Shown: positions 33,902-45,387 of the stretch, piece after piece
Layout: each line of letters starts with the position of its first letter
Position numbering within the stretch: the stretch's first letter is position 1
Assembly (NCBI RefSeq): GCF_020531945.1
Contig: NZ_JAJATZ010000002.1
Span: forward strand, 310,001 to 374,000
DNA length: 64,000 nt
Direction: 5' to 3'
Source: Loktanella gaetbuli
GTDB lineage: Bacteria > Pseudomonadota > Alphaproteobacteria > Rhodobacterales > Rhodobacteraceae
The notes under the pieces: generated by a model
Seen by the model: the letters and a program-made list of their open reading frames with translations, nothing else
Told to the model about the DNA's origin: nothing
Databases searched by the model: none
Translations under genes and position numbers: made by a program

Positions 33902-34887
33902 GTGGCAGGCTCCAGTCGCTTGAGGATCGCTGTGCGGGTGGCGTCGTCGCAAAACGCAGCCTTTGCGCCGGTGACGTTCAGCGCGTGGAAATCGGCCTCT
34001 TCCCAGCCAAAGGTCTTGCTCAGACCCTCGTATTCGGCGGTCATGGTGGTGTGGAAAAACGGCGGATCGTCGGTCGATACGGTGATCGGCGCACCTGCGT
34101 CGCGCAGCTTGACGATCGGGTGTGCGTCCCAGCCGCTGACCGCCTGAAGCACGACATTGGACCCCGGACAAACCTCGAGCGTGATGTTTTCGTCCGCGAT
34201 ACGCTGCAGCAGTGCTGCATCCTCGACCGCACGGATGCCGTGGCCCAGACGTTCCACGCCCAGTGCGTCCAGCGTTTCGGTGATGCGACCGGGATCGCCC
34301 CATTCACCGGCGTGCGCGGTCAGCTGCAGCTGCGCCTCGCGCGCCATGTCGAAACTGTACTTGAAATCGGCTGGCCGTCCTTCGAGCTCGGCCCCCGCAA
34401 GACCAAATCCGGTCAGGAACCCACCGGCGGTTTCGGCCGCACAGCGCGCCGTCTGGCGGCAGCTGTCCTGCCCGTGGTGGCGCACGGCGGTGGCGATGCC
34501 GCGCAGCACGATCCCATCGTCACGCTCGGCATCCGTCGCGGCCTGTGCGATGGCCGCAAGGTAGTCACGCCACGCCGCAACATCGCCGCCGCCGCAGAAA
34601 TCGGGCGACAGGAATGTTTCGGTGTAGATCACCCCGTGGGCCGCGGATTGGGTCAAGACCGCGCGGGTCAGGCGGTAGAATTCCTCGGGTCCGGTCAGGA
34701 CGGTGCAGGCCTCGTCGTAGATCGACAGGAAATGCGCGAAATCGCGGAACAGGTAGCTGCCGTCATCGGCAAAGATACCCGACAGGTCGACCTTTTTCTC
34801 TGCGGCCAGCTGACGGATGAAATCAGGCGGAGCCATACCTTCGAGGTGGGTATGAAGTTCAACCTTGGGGAGGGTGCTGTATGTCAT
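33898..34887 (-). CDS. add: Adenosine deaminase
   Basis: A 329-residue zinc amidohydrolase converting (deoxy)adenosine to (deoxy)inosine. Metal ligands are in ELHTHLEG at the N-terminus, the catalytic region is TAHAGEWGDP, then RLGHGIRA and the Asp pair is in STDDPPFF. It overlaps by 4 bases both upstream (deoB) and downstream (upp). Inosine from this step can feed nucleoside phosphorolysis. Confidence 0.95.
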   Translation of the reverse strand: MTYSTLPKVELHTHLEGMAPPDFIRQLAAEKKVDLSGIFADDGSYLFRDFAHFLSIYDEACTVLTGPEEFYRLTRAVLTQSAAHGVIYTETFLSPDFCGGGDVAAWRDYLAAIAQAATDAERDDGIVLRGIATAVRHHGQDSCRQTARCAAETAGGFLTGFGLAGAELEGRPADFKYSFDMAREAQLQLTAHAGEWGDPGRITETLDALGVERLGHGIRAVEDAALLQRIADENITLEVCPGSNVVLQAVSGWDAHPIVKLRDAGAPITVSTDDPPFFHTTMTAEYEGLSKTFGWEEADFHALNVTGAKAAFCDDATRTAILKRLEPAT

Positions 34888-36080
34888 AAGAAGGATTTGC
34901 CTTTGCCGCTGTGTGTGACGCCCAGATGATCCGCAACCGTGGCGGCGACATCGACGAAATTGATCAGGCCCAGTGCGCGGGGCCCCATGCCGTGCACCAG
35001 CACCGGCACCCGTTCGCGGGTGTGGTCGGTGCCCACCCAGCTGGGGTCGTTGCCGTGGTCGGCTGTGACGATCAACAGATCGCCGTCGCGCAACCGTGGC
35101 AACAGATCACCAAGGGCGGCGTCGAACCATTCAAGGTGCCCGGCATAACCCGGAATATCGCGGCGGTGGCCGTATTCGCTGTCGAATTCGACAAAATTGG
35201 CAAAGACGAACGCGCCGTCGGCGGCGGTATCGACCAGATCGCCCAGATGTCCCATCAGGTCGCGGTCCGCACCCTTGCGCACGTCGTCGATGCCGCGCAT
35301 GGAAAAGATGTCACCGATCTTGCCTATCGCATGCACGGGCTTGCCCGCAGCTTGCACATCGTCGCAGATCGTCGGGCTGGGTGGGGCAATGGCGAAATCG
35401 CGACGCCGGGGCGTGCGTTTGAAGCCGTCCTCCACCGACCCGACAAAGGGCCGCGCGATCACGCGGCCAATACGCATGGCGTGCAGCGTCGGGGCCAGAT
35501 CAGCGCAGAGCTTCAACAGACGGTCGAGGCCGAAATGTTCTTCGTGTGCTGCGATCTGCAAGACGGAATCCGCGCTGGTATAGACGATGGGCCAGCCCGT
35601 CTGGATGTGACGTGCGGCCTCCTCCTCGATCACTTGCGTCCCCGAGGCATGCCGGTTCCCAAGGATACCGCCGGTGCCTGCGGCCTGGCAGATCTTGACC
35701 GTCAGGTCATCAGGAAAGGCAGGTTGGGTGTCGGGGAAATAATGCCAGTCCCATGGCACGGGCACGCCTGACAGTTCCCAGTGCCCCGACGGGGTATCCT
35801 TGCCGCGACTGACCTCGGTCGCGGCACCCCAGGCACCCGTGGGTTCCGCATCCAGCCCCGGTGCCGTTGCACCGCTGGCCAGCGTGACGGCGCGCCCCAA
35901 ACCGAGGGCGTCCATGACAGGCAGGCGCAACGGACCACGCGAGAGGGCCGCGCATCCATCGGCGATATGGGCCACGGTGTTCGCCCCCGTGTCCGGCACG
36001 GACCCATTAAAGAACTGATCCGCATCGGGGGCACCGCCGATTCCGACCGAATCGATCACCACCAGAAAAGCACGTTTCAT
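34884..36080 (-). CDS. deoB: Phosphopentomutase
   Basis: A 398-residue alkaline-phosphatase-superfamily enzyme interconverting (deoxy)ribose 1- and 5-phosphates. N-terminal metal site VIDSVGIGGAPDA, conserved SGHWELSG, and the second metal cluster TADHGNDPSWVGTDHTRE. It overlaps deoA upstream and add downstream by 4 bases each. It converts the sugar phosphate released by DeoA into glycolytic input. Confidence 0.96.
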   Translation of the reverse strand: MKRAFLVVIDSVGIGGAPDADQFFNGSVPDTGANTVAHIADGCAALSRGPLRLPVMDALGLGRAVTLASGATAPGLDAEPTGAWGAATEVSRGKDTPSGHWELSGVPVPWDWHYFPDTQPAFPDDLTVKICQAAGTGGILGNRHASGTQVIEEEAARHIQTGWPIVYTSADSVLQIAAHEEHFGLDRLLKLCADLAPTLHAMRIGRVIARPFVGSVEDGFKRTPRRRDFAIAPPSPTICDDVQAAGKPVHAIGKIGDIFSMRGIDDVRKGADRDLMGHLGDLVDTAADGAFVFANFVEFDSEYGHRRDIPGYAGHLEWFDAALGDLLPRLRDGDLLIVTADHGNDPSWVGTDHTRERVPVLVHGMGPRALGLINFVDVAATVADHLGVTHSGKGKSFL

Positions 36081-37378
36081 TTCGATATCCTGTCCAAAAC
36101 CAGCGGCCCGGCCTGCGGTGCATCACCCAGCGACATGGCGGCGCGCACAGCGGCGGCGGCGGCCTCTGCGCTGTTTTCATCGGCGGCCTGCACGATGGCC
36201 AGCGGGTCGCCCTTGGCCACGCGTTGCCCCAGCGATGCAACCGAAGTCAAGCCGACAGCCGGATTGATCCGGTCGGTTTCCACCGCGCGCCCCCCGCCAA
36301 GGCCCACCACCGCGAGGCCCAGGGCCTCTCCGTTGATCGCCGTGACATGACCATCGGCCGTTGCCGCAACGACCCGTTGCACCGGCGCATCCGGCAGATG
36401 TGTGCGCCAATCGTCGCCCATGTCCGGCGGACCGCCCATCGCATGCACCATGCGGGCAAAGCGGTCCATGGCCTGACCGTTCGTCAGGGTTGCGGCCAGA
36501 CGGTCGCGTGCACCATCCCCCTGCCCTGCCAGGGTCAGCAGTGTCTCGCCCAGCGACAGGCACAATTCCGTCAGGCGCGGGGCGGCGGCCCCGTCGCCTT
36601 CCAGCACGGCCATGCAGATGGCCAGTTCGGTCGCATTGCCCAGCGCAGGGGCCAGTGGCTGGTCCATGTCCGTCAGCAGTGCGGCGGTCGGACAGCCTGC
36701 CCCTGTCGCGGTATCGACGAGGGCCGTGGCCAGTGCCGCCGCATCGGCACGCGATTTCATGAACGCGCCCGATCCAACCTTGACGTCCAGCACCATGGCA
36801 TCAAGACCAGCCGCCAGCTTTTTCGACAGGATAGAGGCCGTGATGAGGTCAACCGAGGCAACCGTCGCCGTCACATCGCGAATGGCATAAAGCCTGCGGT
36901 CCGCCGGGGCGATCCCGCCACCTGCCCCCACGATAGCGCAGCCGACATCACCGACGATCTGGCGCAAGCGTGCCTCGTCCACATCGGTGGTGACCCCGGG
37001 GATCGCCTCCAGCTTGTCCAGCGTCCCGCCGGTGTGGCCCAATCCCCGACCCGATATCATGGGCACGTAGACACCGCAGGCCGCCAGCATCGGCGCAAGG
37101 ATCAGCGACACGCAATCGCCGACGCCGCCCGTGGAATGTTTGTCCACGACCGCACCCGGCAGATCCCAGTCCAGGGTGCGGCCGCTGTCGCGCATGCCGC
37201 AGGTCAGCGCGACGCGGCCTGCATCCGACAGACCCCGCAGACAGACTGCCATGGCGAATGCCCCGGCCTGCGCATCGCTGACCCGACCATCCGCAAGCCC
37301 GGCTGCAAATTGCATCAGATCATCTGTCGCCGGGGTGGCACCGTCGCGAATACCGGCGATCAGGGCACGCACGTCCAT
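36077..37378 (-). CDS. deoA: Thymidine phosphorylase
   Basis: A 433-residue pyrimidine nucleoside phosphorylase, splitting thymidine or deoxyuridine to base plus deoxyribose 1-phosphate. Phosphate-binding motif DKHSTGGVGDCVSL (~83-96), SGRGLGHTGGTLDKLE (~109-124), the KVGSGAFMK element and a C-terminal beta domain. It follows cdd by 3 bases and overlaps deoB by 4. Confidence 0.96.
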   Translation of the reverse strand: MDVRALIAGIRDGATPATDDLMQFAAGLADGRVSDAQAGAFAMAVCLRGLSDAGRVALTCGMRDSGRTLDWDLPGAVVDKHSTGGVGDCVSLILAPMLAACGVYVPMISGRGLGHTGGTLDKLEAIPGVTTDVDEARLRQIVGDVGCAIVGAGGGIAPADRRLYAIRDVTATVASVDLITASILSKKLAAGLDAMVLDVKVGSGAFMKSRADAAALATALVDTATGAGCPTAALLTDMDQPLAPALGNATELAICMAVLEGDGAAAPRLTELCLSLGETLLTLAGQGDGARDRLAATLTNGQAMDRFARMVHAMGGPPDMGDDWRTHLPDAPVQRVVAATADGHVTAINGEALGLAVVGLGGGRAVETDRINPAVGLTSVASLGQRVAKGDPLAIVQAADENSAEAAAAAVRAAMSLGDAPQAGPLVLDRISK

Positions 37379-37381
37379 GGA

Positions 37382-37786
37382 TCAGGCCTTGGACATGTAG
37401 TCTTGGTCAAACGCACCCGGCAGCAGTGCGGCGACGGTGGTGTGCTGCACCAGACCGTCCGTCGTCGCCAGCGTGACCGGGGTGTCACCCGATGCGAATT
37501 CGGCGATTTTTTGCCTGCACCCGCCACAAGGGCTGACCGGTTGCGGGCTATCGGCAATGACGGCGATGGCAGCGATCCGCGTCTCGCCACTGGCGACCAT
37601 GGCGGCGATGGCGCCGGCCTCGGCACAGGTGCCTTCGGGGTAGGCCACGTTTTCGACATTGCAGCCGACGTGGAGCGCACCGCCCGCCCCGCGAATGGCG
37701 GCTCCGACCTGAAACCGCGAATAGGGGGCATGGGCATTCAGGCGCACATCGGTGGCGGCGGCGATCAGGGCGTGGGGGTCTGACAT
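37382..37786 (-). CDS. cdd: Cytidine deaminase
   Basis: A 134-residue zinc deaminase converting (deoxy)cytidine to (deoxy)uridine. The zinc/catalytic elements are TCAEAGAI (Cys and Glu) and SPCGGCRQ (two Cys). Substrate recognition is in YSRFQVGAAI and GCNVENVAYP. It is the first gene of the salvage operon; the promoter should lie in 37787-37907, shared with the divergent DUF3072 gene. Confidence 0.95.
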   Translation of the reverse strand: MSDPHALIAAATDVRLNAHAPYSRFQVGAAIRGAGGALHVGCNVENVAYPEGTCAEAGAIAAMVASGETRIAAIAVIADSPQPVSPCGGCRQKIAEFASGDTPVTLATTDGLVQHTTVAALLPGAFDQDYMSKA

Positions 37787-37907
37787 GGGTGGCTCCGTTT
37801 TGATCGGACGACCTTGCCGCCCGGTGCTGCGGGATGCAAGGGCAGCCCCGGCGGAACCCCGCAGGCGTCAGTCGCGTTTACCCCGTGAGCTATGACAGGA
37901 GGACCAC

Positions 37908-38114
37908 ATGATTTCCCCGACCACCAAGACTGTGACTGACGAAACGATCGCAAAGACGTCCGGTGATCCCGATTCCCCGATGACCGGCGATCAGGCCGAT
38001 CTGCTGCGCGTCCTGTGCGAAGAGGCCAGCGAACCCTTTGACGCCAGCCTGACACAGCGCCAGGCGCTGGAACGGATCGAGGCGCTGCGCGACAGCACGA
38101 ACAAGACGTTGTAG
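37908..38114 (+). CDS. DUF3072 domain protein
   Basis: A 68-residue small protein whose C-terminal half is a DUF3072 domain (DQADLLRVLCEEASEPFDASLTQRQALERI, split here by eye). The N-terminus is Ser/Thr-rich. DUF3072 resembles a SAP-like helical element, with no proven function. AGGAGG precedes ATG 37908. A paralogue follows 12 bases downstream. Confidence 0.75.
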   Translation: MISPTTKTVTDETIAKTSGDPDSPMTGDQADLLRVLCEEASEPFDASLTQRQALERIEALRDSTNKTL

Positions 38115-38126
38115 AGGAACTGACCG

Positions 38127-38306
38127 ATGGCCAACATGATGGCAGACAACACGAAAATGGACGGCGAACAGGCCGCCATCCTGCGGGATCTGTGTGAAAA
38201 GACAGGCCACCCCTTTAGCGATCAGATGTCGGCATCCAAGGCTGCCGCACTCATCGACGAGCTGTCTTTGCAGGTCGACGGTACCGATCTGTCGGGCGAA
38301 CGCTAG
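38127..38306 (+). CDS. DUF3072 domain protein, tandem paralogue (59 aa)
   Basis: A 59-residue protein with GEQAAILRDLCEKTGHPF and SASKAAALIDEL, matching the DUF3072 pattern of the preceding gene (LCE, PF, A..I..L positions). GAGGAA lies before ATG 38127. It ends 3 bases before the stop of the convergent cupin gene. It probably arose by tandem duplication and subsequent divergence. Confidence 0.7.
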   Translation: MANMMADNTKMDGEQAAILRDLCEKTGHPFSDQMSASKAAALIDELSLQVDGTDLSGER

Positions 38307-38309
38307 GCA

Positions 38310-39392
38310 TCAGCCGGGATGGGTCACAAACCGTCCCGGCAACGTCACCTGCAGCAATGTAAGATCCTCTGACGGATCCGCATAGCGCGTGCGCAAGCGC
38401 GGCGGGATCACGAACGCATCCCCCGCAGACAGTTTGACCGGTGCGTGATCCTGCGCCTCGAGTTGCATCTCGCCTTCCATCACGAATGTGAAATGGATGT
38501 CCGCGTCGTGCTGCGTCCACGTTGGGTCCCCGACAGATCTGCGCAGGACCAGAACACCGGCCACATCGCCGGTATTGGCGGCAATCGTGGTATCACGCGC
38601 GACAAACCCCGGCAGATCGGCGTCCTGCCAGACCGCATTCCGCGATTGATTGAATACGAACCGCTGGCCCTGCCAGACCCGGTCAGGCTTCAGGTGCGGT
38701 GTCGGCAGCGTCATGTCGTGGTCGATCTCGGTCACGTGCTCGGCGGGCACGCCGATCTCGATCACCTCGATCCCGTCAGAAGCCTCGAGCACGCGGTGCC
38801 GGATCTCGGGGGGCTGGATCACGCAATCGCCTGCGTGCAGCCGGATCGGCCCGCCCTGATCCTCGTAGATCACATCGACCCAGCCCCGATAGCAAAAGAT
38901 CAGCTGAAATCCGACCCGGTGAAAATGGACGGTGTCCGGGACCGGGCCGCCGTCGGGAATGCGGATGTGGCTTGCGATGATCGATCCGCCCAGCCGGTCC
39001 GGGATCAGATCGCGATAATGCATGCCCGCGCGGCCGATGACCCAAGGGGCCTGATCCGCAAGCCGTCGCACGACGAACGCATGGATGGTCTGCGGCTGTT
39101 CCACCGGCAACATGCGCGGCAGGATCGAAACCTGCGTTCCGCCCGGCGCGGTCAGTTCGGTAGCCCCTTGGCCAAACTCTGCATCATCAGTCATGATGCG
39201 TAGCCGTCCCGCGGGCCCCTGCCCGCGCGCGAGCCGCAACCGACAACCGTGGCCTGCAAATACCGCAACGGCCGGATCGTCAGCCGGAAAAATCGACATC
39301 ATCCGCATGCCCAGCACGCGGGTGAAAAAGGCGATGTCGCCGGTCAGGACGGTCGTGTTCAGGCAGACCTCTGCCATGGTGTCCTGCGTCAT
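38310..39392 (-). CDS. VOC-like plus double-cupin protein
   Basis: A 360-residue protein. The first ~100 residues (TVLTGDIAFFTRVLGMRMM, then FAGHGCRLRL) follow the VOC/glyoxalase half-domain pattern. Two cupin barrels follow. The first (~150-240) contains HFHRVGFQLIFCYRGWVDVIYEDQ and the second (~275-355) DIHFTFVMEGEMQLEA. His residues in the first barrel are suited to metal binding. Start ATG 39392 was chosen from GAGG upstream; the frame runs further. It may be a dioxygenase or isomerase; no substrate is evident. Confidence 0.65.
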   Translation of the reverse strand: MTQDTMAEVCLNTTVLTGDIAFFTRVLGMRMMSIFPADDPAVAVFAGHGCRLRLARGQGPAGRLRIMTDDAEFGQGATELTAPGGTQVSILPRMLPVEQPQTIHAFVVRRLADQAPWVIGRAGMHYRDLIPDRLGGSIIASHIRIPDGGPVPDTVHFHRVGFQLIFCYRGWVDVIYEDQGGPIRLHAGDCVIQPPEIRHRVLEASDGIEVIEIGVPAEHVTEIDHDMTLPTPHLKPDRVWQGQRFVFNQSRNAVWQDADLPGFVARDTTIAANTGDVAGVLVLRRSVGDPTWTQHDADIHFTFVMEGEMQLEAQDHAPVKLSAGDAFVIPPRLRTRYADPSEDLTLLQVTLPGRFVTHPG

Positions 39393-39547
39393 GCGGACAG
39401 CCTGCCTCGCGCAGCAAGACACGGCAAGTGGATAGATGCGGCAATGCGCGGCAAGTGGCGAGATCATCGGCAGAGCTGCCGCAATCGCTTCCCCTACGTC
39501 GGAAAACGTCGTAATCGGGCGCCGGAACCACACAGGAAGGCCCGGCC

Positions 39548-41827
<2,280 letters not shown>

Positions 41828-41828
41828 G

Positions 41829-41898
41829 GCCTTCTTCTGGTCACAAGTATCCCGGAGGTTTGGAGGCAGCGCCTCCAAGCCGTCCGCAGGACGGCACC
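41829..41898 (-). repeat. Dispersed repeat, variant subfamily copy A
   Basis: CTTCTTCTGG is followed by a variable segment, TATCCCGGAGGTT, then the hairpin GGAGGC-AGC-GCCTCC. It is near-identical to the copy at 57225 and has the same layout as the main repeat family read in reverse. It begins 2 bases after the maeB stop. Confidence 0.7.
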
Positions 41899-41996
41899 TG
41901 TCAAATTATTCACAGCCCTCGCCCGGGTGACGTGACACGCCTTGCCCGATCACGCGTCTGTGCCTATCCAAGTCCTGCAATGTTTGGGAGGACACG

Positions 41997-43886
41997 ATGC
42001 GCTACGCCGATATTTATCAAAGCTGGCAGGACGACCCCGAAGGCTTTTGGATGAAACAGGCACAAGCCATCGACTGGGTCACCCCACCGACCAGGGCCCT
42101 CAATGACAGCCGCGCGCCGTTGTACGAATGGTTCACCGATGCGCAGGTCAATACCTGCTACAATGCCGTTGACCGCCATGTCGAAAACGGCCGCGCCGAC
42201 CATACGGCGATCATCTACGACAGCCCGATCACGGGCACGGTCGCACATATCACCTATGCCGAACTGCTGAACCGCGTGGCATCCTTGGCCGGCGCGCTGC
42301 GCGACAAGGGGGTGGGCCTGGGCGACCGCGTCATCATCTACATGCCAATGGTGCCCGATGCCCTGACCGCGATGCTGGCCTGCACGCGCATCGGCGCGAT
42401 TCATTCGGTGGTTTTTGGCGGATTTGCAGCCCATGAACTGGCAGTGCGAATCGACGATGCCACGCCCAAGGCGATAATCGCGGCGTCCTGCGGGTTGGAA
42501 CCCAACCGCGTGGTCGCCTATAAACCGCTACTGGATGGTGCCATCGCGCAGGCGAAACACAAGCCCGATTTCACGATCATCCTGCAACGCGATCAGCTGC
42601 CCTGCGACCTGACGCCAGGCTATGATTTCGACTGGCACGCGGTTCAGGACGGCGTGACCCCTGCGGATTGCGTACCCGTGTCGGGCGACCACCCGGCCTA
42701 TATCCTTTATACCTCGGGCACCACGGGCGCACCCAAGGGCGTAGTGCGTCCGACGGCTGGCCATCTGGTCGCGCTGCACTGGACGATGAAAAACTTTTAC
42801 AACGTCGATCCCGGCGACGTGTTCTGGGCCGCCTCGGACGTGGGCTGGGTCGTGGGCCACAGCTACATCTGCTATGCGCCTCTCATCCACGGCAACACCA
42901 CCGTTGTGTTCGAAGGCAAACCGGTCGGCACGCCCGATGCGGGCACGTTCTGGCGGGTGATCCAGGACCACAAGGTGCGCAGCTTCTTTACCGCGCCGAC
43001 GGCCTTTCGCGCGATCAAACGCGAGGACCCCGAGGGCTTGCTGATCAAGGATTATGACATTTCCTCTCTGCGCGCGCTGTATCTGGCGGGCGAACGGGCA
43101 GACCCGGATACGATCATCTGGGCGCAGAATGTCATGCAGGTCCCGGTCTATGACCACTGGTGGCAAACCGAGAGTGGGTTCCCCATGGTAGGCAATCCCG
43201 CCGGGATCGAGGCGCTGCCCGTCAAGATCGGCAGCCCCACCGTCGCGATGCCGGGTTACGACATCCGCATCCTTGCCGACGACGGATCAGAAATGCCCGC
43301 GGGCGAACTGGGGTCCATTGCGATCAAGCTGCCGCTGCCGCCGGGGACCCTGCCGACGCTGTGGCAGGCCGAGGACCGGTTCGTGAAATCCTACCTCACG
43401 ACCTTTCCCGGCTATTACGAGACGGGAGACGCAGGGCTGCTGGATGCGGAAGGCTATCTCTATGTGATGGCGCGCACCGATGACGTGATCAATGTGGCGG
43501 GCCACCGGCTGTCCACAGGCGCGATGGAGGAAATTCTGGCCAATCATCCGGACGTGGCCGAATGCGCCGTGATCGGGGTGTCGGATGCGCTCAAAGGCCA
43601 GCTGCCGATGGGTTTCGTCTGCACCAACAGCGGCACCAGCCGATCGGATGATGAGATCGTCGCCGATTGCATCAGGATGGTGCGCGAGAGCATCGGGCCC
43701 GTGGCCGCGTTCAAACTGGTCGCCGTCGTCAACCGCCTGCCCAAGACCCGGTCCGGCAAGATCCTGCGGCGGACGATGGTATCCATCGCGGACAATACGG
43801 ATTTCAAGATGCCCGCGACCATCGACGATCCCGCCATCCTGGACGAAATTCGCGACAGCCTGCGGCCCCTGGGCTATGGCGGCTGA
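41997..43886 (+). CDS. prpE: Propionyl-CoA synthetase
   Basis: A 629-residue ANL ligase activating propionate. The PrpE-specific N-terminus is YADIYQSWQDDPEGFWMKQA. AMP-binding YTSGTTGAPKGVVRPTAGH. ASDVGWVVGHSYICYAPLI and WWQTESGFPM are typical of PrpE/Acs. The C-terminal Lys of RSGKILRRTM is the acylation-sensitive site. Start ATG 41997 follows GGGAGGA. Propionyl-CoA use links it functionally with meaB 15 kb away. Confidence 0.95.
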   Translation: MRYADIYQSWQDDPEGFWMKQAQAIDWVTPPTRALNDSRAPLYEWFTDAQVNTCYNAVDRHVENGRADHTAIIYDSPITGTVAHITYAELLNRVASLAGALRDKGVGLGDRVIIYMPMVPDALTAMLACTRIGAIHSVVFGGFAAHELAVRIDDATPKAIIAASCGLEPNRVVAYKPLLDGAIAQAKHKPDFTIILQRDQLPCDLTPGYDFDWHAVQDGVTPADCVPVSGDHPAYILYTSGTTGAPKGVVRPTAGHLVALHWTMKNFYNVDPGDVFWAASDVGWVVGHSYICYAPLIHGNTTVVFEGKPVGTPDAGTFWRVIQDHKVRSFFTAPTAFRAIKREDPEGLLIKDYDISSLRALYLAGERADPDTIIWAQNVMQVPVYDHWWQTESGFPMVGNPAGIEALPVKIGSPTVAMPGYDIRILADDGSEMPAGELGSIAIKLPLPPGTLPTLWQAEDRFVKSYLTTFPGYYETGDAGLLDAEGYLYVMARTDDVINVAGHRLSTGAMEEILANHPDVAECAVIGVSDALKGQLPMGFVCTNSGTSRSDDEIVADCIRMVRESIGPVAAFKLVAVVNRLPKTRSGKILRRTMVSIADNTDFKMPATIDDPAILDEIRDSLRPLGYGG

Positions 43887-43892
43887 TGTCGG

Positions 43893-43950
43893 AGGGGGCG
43901 CTGCCCCCGCGGCTGCGCCGCCCCCCGGAGTATTTCGGGCAAGATGATGC
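43893..43950 (+). repeat. Dispersed intergenic repeat, copy 4
   Basis: The hairpin GGGGGCGCTGCCCCC and GGCTGCGCCGCC precede the core GAGTATTT, two bases, GGCAAGATGAT. It starts 7 bases after the prpE stop and may act as its transcript end. Confidence 0.8.
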
Positions 43951-44001
43951 ATGGGCGTATCCGCAAGGTGGGCTAGCTTTGCAGTGAAAGCGAGGATCGC
44001 G

Positions 44002-44472
44002 ATGCAGATTGATTTTCAGGACCCCGATGATTGGCGTTTCATCAGTGATCAGGTGATGGGGGGCGTCTCGACGGGCCGTGTGGATTTTCATGCCGCCGAT
44101 GGGCGGCACTACGCCACCCTCGCCGGGGATGTCAGCACCGAAAATAACGGTGGGTTCATTCAGATCAGAAGGGATGTTGACGGGCTGCCCGCCAGTGCAA
44201 CAGCGATGGTTCTAACGGTGCGGGGCAATGGCGCGGCCTACAAGGTCCACCTGCGCACCAGGCAGTCGGAACGGCCCTGGCACTACTTTGCCGCAAGTTT
44301 CGATGCCCCAGCCGAATGGACTGACATCACGCTGCCGCTGGCGGATTTCGCGCCGAACAAGGACCACCTGCAGGCACCTGTTCATCCCACAGATGTCAGG
44401 TCCATTGGCATCGTGGCTTACGGCGCGGATTACCACGCAAAGCTTGATATTGCCGGGATCGTCCTGCGCTAG
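44002..44472 (+). CDS. CIA30 family protein
   Basis: A 156-residue beta-sandwich protein of the complex I intermediate-associated protein 30 / CBM11-like family. Signature WRFISDQVMGGVSTGRV (~10-26), with LAGDVSTENNGGFIQIR and the C-terminal VRSIGIVAYGADYHAKLDI. Bacterial members are of unknown function. ATG 44002 has GAGG 7 bases upstream; the open frame extends to 43951 into the repeat. Its stop shares the CTAG tetranucleotide with the convergent nadK stop. Confidence 0.8.
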   Translation: MQIDFQDPDDWRFISDQVMGGVSTGRVDFHAADGRHYATLAGDVSTENNGGFIQIRRDVDGLPASATAMVLTVRGNGAAYKVHLRTRQSERPWHYFAASFDAPAEWTDITLPLADFAPNKDHLQAPVHPTDVRSIGIVAYGADYHAKLDIAGIVLR

Positions 44473-45233
44473 ACGAATTGTTCGCGCAACAACCGTTCCT
44501 CAAGCCCGTGGCCGGGATCGAACAGGATGCGGTGGCGGATATCGGGTTCGGACCGGATTTCGACGCTGACCACGTTGCGGACAGATTTTCCGTCAGCGTC
44601 CGCCATGACAGGCCGCTTGGCCGCGTTCAGCACGTCGAACCTGACGACCGCCTTTTGCGGCAAAAGCGCCCCGCGCCATCGGCGCGGCCGAAAGGCCGCC
44701 ATGGCCGTCAGTGCCAGCACGCCTGACCCGATCGGCAGGATCGGTCCATGCGCCGAATAATTATAGGCGGTCGAACCTGCGGGCGTCGACACCAGTGCCC
44801 CGTCGCAGACCAGTTCGGACATCCTGACCTTGCCATCGACGGTGATCCGCAACTTGGCCGCCTGCGCGCCAGCGCGCAGCAGACTGACCTCGTTGATGGC
44901 AAGCGCCTCGTGCATCGACCCGTCAGCGGCCAGCGCGTTCATGACCAGGGGATTGATCACCTCTTCTTCGGCATTGTCGAGACGGGCGGGCAGATCATCC
45001 TGTGTAAACTCGTTCATCAGGAAACCGACCGTGCCGCGATTCATCCCGTAGACCGGCACGCCAAAATTCTGGGTCTCGTGCAAGGTTTGCAGCATGAAAC
45101 CGTCACCCCCCAAGGCCACGATGACCTCTGCCTGATCAAGGGGAACGTTGGAGTAGCGTTTCGTCAGACTGGACAACGCGTCTTGGGCGCTGGGCGCATG
45201 GCTGGCAACAAAGGCGATGGGGCGATGCGGCAT
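44469..45233 (-). CDS. nadK: NAD kinase
   Basis: A 254-residue cytosolic ATP-NAD kinase making NADP. Catalytic GGDGFMLQTLH (~44-54), NE substrate motif in INEVSLLR, and the nucleotide loop CDGALVSTPAGSTAYNYSAHGPI. ATG 45233 was taken (MPHRPIAFVAS matches the short alphaproteobacterial form); an open extension reaches 45293. Its stop overlaps that of CIA30 within one CTAG. Confidence 0.94.
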   Translation of the reverse strand: MPHRPIAFVASHAPSAQDALSSLTKRYSNVPLDQAEVIVALGGDGFMLQTLHETQNFGVPVYGMNRGTVGFLMNEFTQDDLPARLDNAEEEVINPLVMNALAADGSMHEALAINEVSLLRAGAQAAKLRITVDGKVRMSELVCDGALVSTPAGSTAYNYSAHGPILPIGSGVLALTAMAAFRPRRWRGALLPQKAVVRFDVLNAAKRPVMADADGKSVRNVVSVEIRSEPDIRHRILFDPGHGLEERLLREQFV

Positions 45234-45387
45234 TTGAGGTCCAGGTGTCAGGCGATCTGTGCACAGGTTCACGTGTCTGACGCACAAAGGCAAGGCAGGG
45301 TGCGACGAATGGGGGCTTTAGCACAGGCCACAGATGGATTAAGACGGCGGCAACCGGCCGGCCGGCCGCGAGCGAAAGGATTGTCCC

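Noticed and set aside
45234..45387. Possible glycine or folate riboswitch before glyA
   Set aside because: No recognisable conserved core; only a CCGG run and ordinary leader sequence are seen.
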